Positions 57,024 through 64,000 of a DNA stretch of 64,000 bases are shown here, in pieces (the first letter of the stretch is position 1; every line of letters starts with the position of its first letter). The position numbers and the translations under genes were made by a program. Source of the DNA: Ulva prolifera (taxonomy: Eukaryota; Chlorophyta; Ulvophyceae; Ulvales; Ulvaceae); assembly GCA_023078555.1 (NCBI GenBank), contig CM041199.1, positions 5,833,315 to 5,897,314 on the forward strand, read 5' to 3'. The notes beneath the pieces are model-generated. The model was not told where the DNA came from. It ran no database searches and was given only the letters and a program-made list of their open reading frames with translations.

Positions 57024-60000
57024 ATGATCGGGTGTCACGATATAATTTACGCTATATGCGTGATGTTGGCTCTAGTAGGATTACAAGCGATGGACCGGGC
57101 CTATGCTCAAGAACAGCCAGAGCCCCCGCCTTGTACCCCAGGCTACACCAGCCCGGCATTGCAGTCCGATCCATGTGCAGGACAATTTCACGGCTGCTCT
57201 ATGAGTACGGCTTGCTGCAGGCTCGGAAGCTAGCACCTAATATGCTAGTTGTGCGTATTGTTTGCATACAGCAGACGCACCACTGGCACCCATGACCAGG
57301 GAATACCTGCAGGTGCATGTGAGCGCACTAATACATCTGTGGATGCCACACAAGCACTTGCAACCAACGTTTTCACAGATGCGACACCCTTCAGCTGCTT
57401 TCAGACCATGTGGTACGCAAACCTGCAGGAGAATGTGTCTCTAGCCGTGACGGTATTCGACTATGACACTCGCATCTGCTCCGAGATGCACTTCAACTCA
57501 TCCAACTCGAGTGCAGCATTCTCATCCTGCACTGACTGTGACAAGCTCCTCATGATACCCGAGCCGTGTCCTGGTATGGCCCAGCGTCACACTGCGATAG
57601 TATACTGCCTGTGCTGAGCTGACTGTCCATCTCGAAACACACGTCCTCCAGGATCGCAGCCCGGTTTCAGCGCTCGTGAGCTCTGGTGTAGATGGAGTCG
57701 AGGGGCGTCCGACGTTCAAGGATCAGCCGTCGGTGTATCTCATGCCAGAGACACTGTATGAGGGAAAAGACGTTGCTGTGCTGGACAACGAGAACATGTC
57801 AGACATCTCCTGGGCAGACAGTGCGCACGGCGGCTGCCCTGGCACCCTGTCATTTGCTGTTGCTGACAGTGACAATGGGTACCCCGAGGCAGCGGTCGGC
57901 AGCTGGCCAGTGTCCCATATCAAGTTCGCATCATCGCCGCACCGCCTACGTATTGCACAGTCTCCGCTTGACTCTCCAGATTTCTACTCTGCACCAGGAC
58001 AGGGGGCTGCTCTGATGGTGATGTTCCGCGTGGTCAACAGCCCAGCTGCAGGGCCGAGTTCGTCTGATCTGATCAAAGTTGACGGCAGTGGGTCAAATGC
58101 CTCGCTGTCCGAGCTGTGGGTGATACAGTATCATCCGCAGAACAGCAGTGTTGACTGTGTCCTTGATGGCACTGAACGCGTCACCAGCTCGCCTGGGAGG
58201 ATTCGCCTGCAGGAGTGGTATGTGTTAGAGTGCCACCTCAGCGACATAGCGATGCTGACTCTGCGAATCAACGGTGAAGATGAGGGTGGGGGCCCTGGCA
58301 CAGACATGCCGGTCCTGGTGGATCCTGTCCCGACCCGCGCCTTTCTGCTCCGGGCCCCTGAGCTGATCATTGGCCATGTCCGGTCCAGGGTCAGAATTGA
58401 CATCGCAGCGGTGGTCGTGCATGACGAGGCGTTCTCAGATCTCGAGACAGACATCATCGAGGAACACATCACAGAGCAGCTCGCCGCCGTGTACCCAGAC
58501 ACCCCAGAGGCCTGCCCAGGTGGGCAGCCCCCAGCTGAACACATGTGCAGTGCAATTATCATCCCTTTCCGTGCGCCGACGCGCGCAACCTCCATATCAA
58601 CATATATGTGTATGATGCATGAGGACAGCCATTCTGCCGCCTTCGGTGCAGTCCAATGCTTCATCAGATTCGTGTGTGTGCCTGTACGTTGGGCGGGTGA
58701 CGGGGGAACACATGGCTTGGCGGGTGCTGCGCAGGAGAGGATGGCGTCGCGTTCTATGTGGAGGCGAGGCCAGGAGGGGCGCTGTCATCCCGCGGGCCCC
58801 TCCGCGCCGACATCGAGGCGTGCATGGCGACAGGCATGTGCCCCACGCCAGTGGACGTGCCAGGGGACATCCCACACATGCACTTCAACGGCTCACAGCA
58901 GTTCCTCGGGGCCCTGCTGCCAGGTGGCAATGCCACTCTTCCGGTGTCATCGTGGGACGGCTTCTCCCTCGCCCTGCGTCTGCGCTTCACAAGCGTGCAG
59001 CATCCGGACTCTGCTGAGCCGTTGACCGGATCGATTTTTTTTACGAGTGGGGGTGGGCTAATGGTCTGGCATGAAGGGGGTACCATTTTTGCTCAGTTTA
59101 GCGGCAATGGGTCCTCGTCCACGTTGAATGTGGGTGGCGACGCGATCGAGGTTGGGGTATGGCGGACGTGGACTGTGTGGTGCGCCTGCTTTCAACTTCC
59201 ACCTCGGTGATGATCGCCGTGGGTGCTACTGCAGCAGCGGCAGAAGCTGCCAGCAGCTAAACCGGCTGCTCCCTGACCGGAGTGTATGTGTGCGGGCGTG
59301 GACGGCGCTGCTACTATACTGCTCTGCCATGGGCAATGCCCCTGCCCTCAATGGCTAATTCACCGCTGTGCCTTGCGTTGATCGGTGCAACAGGACATCC
59401 GGGCCTTGGATGCAGGCACCGCTGGCAAACAGGCAACTTCAGCCTGTACCGGGACGACACGCCCATGTTGTCCATGACAGTGCCGTCTCTCAAGGAGCTG
59501 CCGCTAACTTCTCTTGGCCTGGGTGCACAAGACGCAAGCGATACATCCTTCCACGGTGACCTGGCTCTCGCTACGCTCATCAAGGGCAAGCACCTGGATG
59601 TGTGGCAAGCGGTGACTGGAGCGCCAGGCTTCGACGCCATCTCTGGAGGTCTGCTGCTCGTTGCATGTCGTGCTGCTGCATGCATGTGCTGCGTTGTCCC
59701 CGATGCGCTGCTCTGGCGTAGATGCAATGCCGTCAGCTCAGCCTCACGCAGTGCGCTGCATCAGAGCTTTGGCTTCTGCTTTCTTTGCGACGGGTTCCGT
59801 ATGGCTCACGATGGCATACCTGGTCCTGTTTTGGTTGATCCTTGCACCAGCATGATGCAGTGGCGGTTGCATGGACCAGAGCCAGTGTTGGCAGCGAGCC
59901 CACTCTAACCGTCCACAGTGTAGGCTCTACCCTCCTGCGCGCCACGTGCTCAGAGTGAATGTCTGGCACGGGCACATGGCACGACAGAGAACAAGGGCAG

Positions 60001-63000
60001 TCTCTGAAGTGACCGCAACTGCAACATTTGACCTGAAAGCTGCACCAAAGACACATCGTACAAACACCGCCTCTTAAGCCTCATGGCGGACGAATCTGGA
60101 TCACTAGCCTTGGCACCACTGGCAGCAACGTTCCTCGCTTAGAGCATTCACTCGCATCAAGTCGGTCACCCTGAGAGTCACCCTGGCGCATGCAGAGAGC
60201 AGCGGGGATCTTGGGCGCGCACTCCTGATGCTTACCCCTCACTCCATATGGTGGGACAACAGCACCAATGCGCTGCTTGCATGGGGCTCACGCTGTGCCG
60301 CTGTGTGGGGGCCATCGCCCGGCAACTGGACCGGCGGCGGTGACCTCCAGCCCCCCACCGTCGCTGCCGTCCCGGAAGTCACAAGCAGCGCCTCTGCAAT
60401 CAAGGAGGTGCTGCTCGAGTTTGACCCGCAGCAGAACACCTCGCTGCGGAGCGGTGGGAGCGGTGCGCCGCCGCTGGCGCCGCTCAACCTCAACTCGAGT
60501 GGCGTGACCGTCGCTGCTGTGATCGAGCCGGCGCCTCCAGCCAACGAATTAGTGACTCGCACAGTAGTGGTGCTGGGAAACACGTCCGAGGGGGGCACCG
60601 CGGCGACGTTCGACCCCGTGGTCCGCCTCGGCCTGTTTGAAAATTTTGGGGATCTGTACGTGGAGTGCACCGCCTGGCCCCTACCTCAAGTCCAGGCTGC
60701 CGCCGACACCCTCGTGGATTACACTGTTCTGGCTCCGATCGGTGCCTCTGGGTCCCGTGTGGACGTGGCGTGCATCCTGGACCCCCTCGTGTTGGGTGCG
60801 TAGCGCCTCTCCTGGCCCTCCCCCCCCTCCCTGCAAGCATCATGCCGCACGGTGTCCAAGCGGTTCTGTGTTGTGTTACTCTGGTCGTGAGGAGCGGTGA
60901 TCACGCCTGGCATGCTGCACCGGCTGAGCGGAGTCGATGGCAAGTGACATGCCCAGGCCAGCCGAGAGCCGGTGTTGCCGAGAGAACAAACTCTCGTGGG
61001 GCGTCCGTGTCGTGCCTACATGATACAGCGTTGGCTGCTAACATCGATGACATTTGCCCCAATGCGCGGGCGAGTTCAGTTTGTGCAGAGCTACTCCCAG
61101 GATGTGATGTCACATGTGATGTCAGGCATGGTGCAGGTCCTGACCACAGGAGCTCTGACAATCCGCTGCGAGACATCACACTCGCCGAGTGGAACGTGTC
61201 ACACCTCACTGCGCCAGTGCTTCCGTCAGGACCCAATCCGTACTTCGTGCCTTTGATGACTGATGATATCGCTGAAAGCATACTGACAGCAGCCGCGGCA
61301 GGTTCATTGACCCACATGGAGGAAGTTCTGTATGTTGGGCCGCCTGCTGCCACACAACAGCAGCTGGACAAGCTGCGGCAGCGGGGCTGGTATGTGCCGG
61401 GTGCGCCGCTTTGCTGCCTGATTTGCCATTGTGCTGAACGTGCTGTGTCGGCCGAGACGTGCAGGTATTGCACTGTTAGGCATGCATGCGTACCTGGCGC
61501 AGCAGCAGTGCACACAGACCTGGGCTCAGCTGGACCCTCGATCCCTTGAGGACAAGGAATCGCATGACACCAGCTTTGCTGGCGTCGCCCCCGCAGAGCA
61601 GCACAATATACCCTTGCCGGGCGTTGCCGCCTCTGCACACACTCTCACGCGTGCTGCCGAACGGTGCAGGAGACGGGCCTTCGCTGAAACTCTACATTGA
61701 TGGGAAAGAAGCCGCAGCGAATCACGAGCTCCCGAAGCACCCCGCCAACCGCACCCAACCGCCCTTCGGAGACTCCTCGCCCAACACCCTCTCCATCGGC
61801 AGCACGCCGCTGCATTACAGCCCACAGGCGGACTTCTTCAACGGCAGCATCGCCGCTCTGGCTATTCTTGACAGGCAGATCACGCAGATGGAGTACCGCC
61901 TGCTCAAGCGGATCATGGGGCCAGGACACCACCAGCCCCCCGGGCCCAGGCCCCCGGGTCCCCTCTCCTCCTTGCACCCCCCTGAGCCAGTGGAGCTGCT
62001 CCCGCCCCCGGGCTGCCCCGCAGACAACTCCTGCTGCGCGCACCACTGTGCCCCGGACAATCCCTCATGCCACACCAAGTGCCCCACGGACGATCCCTGC
62101 TGTGGCGCGCCAGCCACTCCGCAGTGCCCGGTCGACGATGCATGCTGCAACCACCCATGCGCACCCGGCGCGGAGGGCTGCCACGGCAGCTGCCCAGACT
62201 CAGATCCATGCTGCGGCGCGCCCCTCCTGCCGCCGTGCCCTGCCGGGGACCCATGCTGCCGCTATGCATGCCCTGCCGAGGATCCGTCCTGCCAGGACGC
62301 CTGCGCCGCCGGCGCCTGCTGTGGCAACGTCGTCCCCCCCTGCCCCGCTGACGAGCCCTGCTGCCACCACCCCTGCGGGGACGGCCTCTTTGCTTGCCAC
62401 GCCTCCTGCCCGTCTGACGACTTCTGCTGTGCCGCGGCATTCTTGCCCCCGTGTGTCGGTGATCCGTGCTGCTATCACCCCTGCCCAGATGGCAGCTCCA
62501 CGTGCCACGACAACTGCCCGGCCGGATCACCATGCTGCAACGCTCCCTTCACGCGCCCGGAGAGTGCGGCCACAACTGGAACTATCTCCTGCCCGCTGGA
62601 GAACCCCTGTTGCACGAACCCGTGTCCTGCCGGCTCCCCCAACTGTCACGCGTCTTGTCCAGAGGAGGAACCCTGCTGCGGGGCCGCGGAGATTCTGCCG
62701 TGTCCGCAGGACGCGCCCTGCTGCCACAACAAGTGCCCGGACGGCACGGATGCATGTCACAGCGGCTGCGGCGAAGAGGCCCCGTGCTGCGGCGCACCCC
62801 CCGACCTCCCCTGCCTCGACGGCGGCTGCTGCCACAACCCGTGCCCCGAGCAGGATCCCCAGTGTCATGCCGCATGCTCCGCGGAGCAGCCGTGCTGCGG
62901 CGCACCGTTCCTGCACCCATGCATGTACGATCCATGCTGCTACCACCCGTGTGGGGACGTGGACGCGTGCCATGAAGGCTGCCCCGAAGGGAGCATGTGT

Positions 63001-64000
63001 TGCGGGGCGCCGTTCGATGCGAATGCGTATGATGGTGGACACAGCGGCAACGATGATGAGTGCGGTGAGGACAACGTCTGCTGCCGGTGAGCTCCTACGC
63101 CACAGTTCACAATGGCGCTACATCACCCACACCACAGCGCACCATGGCACTGTGTAGCGACTGCAGGATTTCTGCACTGGCGCGTGTGTTGATGCATGCA
63201 TTTGTTGTCCTATGCCTTGTCCTGAAACCGCCTCGAAGCCCATTGTTTCGCGATTTTGTCAATGCTGCAGCCTGAGTGTCTCTCGAGAGACGCCATCTGC
63301 TACGGCCCCCGGCTGATGCCCTTGAGATCATGTGAGCAGTGAGAGGTGACCCAGACTTGATGCTGCACGCAGCACGCATGCATGCAGGAACCCCTGCCCC
63401 GTCACCATGCCCTTCTGCCACGAGCCCTGCCCGGAGGAGGACCCCTGCTGCGGCTGGGAGCCGCCCGGGCCCTGCCCTGAGGACAACGACTGCTGCTACT
63501 CCCCGTGCCCGACGGGCGAGGGCTGCTGCGACGCGCCGCCCGTCCTCGCGTGCCCTCCGGACCGGCCCTGCTGCCACAACCCCTGCCCCGCCGACGCCCC
63601 CGACTGCCACGCGGCCTGCGCGGAGGGCCAGCCCTGCTGTGGCGCACCGTTCTTTGAGCCGTGCCGCAAGGAGGACCCCTGTTGCCACAACCCGTGCGCA
63701 GATGACACGCCGGACTGCCACACGGAATGCCCCGCCGACGTCCGCTGCTGCGGCGCCCCGCTCGTGTACCCCAACGGTACCATCGGCGACCCGCCGAGTG
63801 CGCCGGTGGACGGCTCGACCAGTGGGGACGACCAAGCGCTGGCGCCAGGCCCAGGTGAGGACTACCAGGCTCTAACGCCACTTGACGGTGACGGTGCGGT
63901 TGAGCCGCCTGGCCCGGACGCTGCAGAGCCCCCGGATGACTACGCCAATGAGCCTCCCAGCGGTGCACGCCTGCTCACGCTGCGTACCTGCTTGAGTCTA
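57024..64000 (+). CDS. Large secreted LamG-like / Cys-His-repeat protein (3' end outside window)
   Basis: Exons by phase: 57024-57204, 57313-57573, 57671-58519, 58735-59179, 59416-59648, 60196-60795, 61137-61400, 61465-about 61520 (end unresolved), about 61670-63086, 63388-beyond 64000; over 1,600 residues here. A signal peptide (MIGCHDIIYAICVMLALVGL) opens at ATG 57024; ATG 56964 is an in-frame alternative. Then follow several LamG/concanavalin-like sandwich segments: ALMVMFRVVNSPAAGP...ELIIGHVRSRVRID; DGFSLALRLRF...GNFSLYRDD...FHGDLALATL; GVTVAAVIEP; and LKLYIDGKEAA...FNGSIAALAILDRQITQME. From about 62011 a run of about 12 repeats of roughly 37 residues with the pattern C-P-x-D-x-P-C-C-H-x-P-C-P-x5-C-H-x2-C-P-x3-P-C-C-G-A-P, broken by one intron (R of CCR|NPCP). 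It ends in an acidic Pro-rich stretch. Extracellular matrix, wall or adhesion role is inferred. Confidence 0.8.
62011..63776 (+). repeat. Coding Cys/His-rich repeat tract
   Basis: About twelve units, each alternating CPxDxPCCHxPCP-type and CHxxCPxxxPCCGAP-type half-repeats, eight Cys and usually one or two His per unit. Spacing of the CC pairs is nearly constant, with one expanded linker (TRPESAATTGTIS) and one shortened unit (CAAGACCGN). The intron at 63087-63387 interrupts one unit exactly at CC-R-NPCP. Confidence 0.85.

Noticed and set aside
61697-63157. 486-codon plus-strand frame, Ala/Thr/Arg-rich
   Set aside because: Alternate-frame shadow of the Cys/His repeat coding sequence.

Overview
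The window is nuclear DNA of a eukaryote, most likely a photosynthetic protist or alga (inference). Genes are split by many spliceosomal introns, exons are far richer in G+C than the DNA between them, and the recognisable products are eukaryotic: exocyst Sec8, a Ser/Thr protein kinase, GPI-type cell-surface proteins, and a hydrolase of the plant pheophytinase family with a transit-peptide-like start. I could not fix the lineage; the introns (donors mostly GTGCG[C/T], GTATG or GTACG, acceptors [T/G]GCAG) and the hydrolase would suit a green alga. Gene models were spliced by eye, using exon phase as the check.

Layout. 0.2-6.6 kb: two minus-strand copies of a Cys-rich secreted family, the left one cut by the window edge, the other complete (332 aa, GPI-type tail). 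7.3-9.5 kb: CA-rich DNA, a tRNA-derived SINE and the 3' remnant of a non-LTR retrotransposon. 11.1-12.9 kb: a protein kinase (-). 14.4-16.0 kb: two small minus-strand genes, one resolved to 135 aa. 18.7-20.2 kb: a third copy of the Cys-rich family (+), 5'-truncated and frameshifted. 21.2-22.5 kb: weak retroelement traces. 24.3-34.2 kb: a two-gene transposon-like unit (-), with a Tnp2/CACTA-like transposase followed by an unrecognised nuclear-type protein of about 789 aa, separated by a 152-bp tandem array. 36.2-43.6 kb: complete SEC8/EXOC4 gene (+), 12 exons, 1,243 aa. 44.6-56.2 kb: a large inverted duplication (arms about 1.5 kb, 8.5 kb apart) that brackets a small secreted-protein gene and the pheophytinase-like hydrolase (6 exons, 437 aa, a SINE in intron 1). 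57.0-64.0 kb: a large secreted protein (+) with repeated LamG-like domains followed by about a dozen Cys/His-rich repeats, running off the right edge.

There is no operon logic; neighbours are functionally unrelated. The themes are secretion and cell surface (Sec8, GPI family, LamG/Cys-repeat protein) and heavy mobile-element activity. The most unusual items are the second gene of the transposon-like unit, the Cys/His repeat module, and the GPI family with its strictly conserved exon phases.
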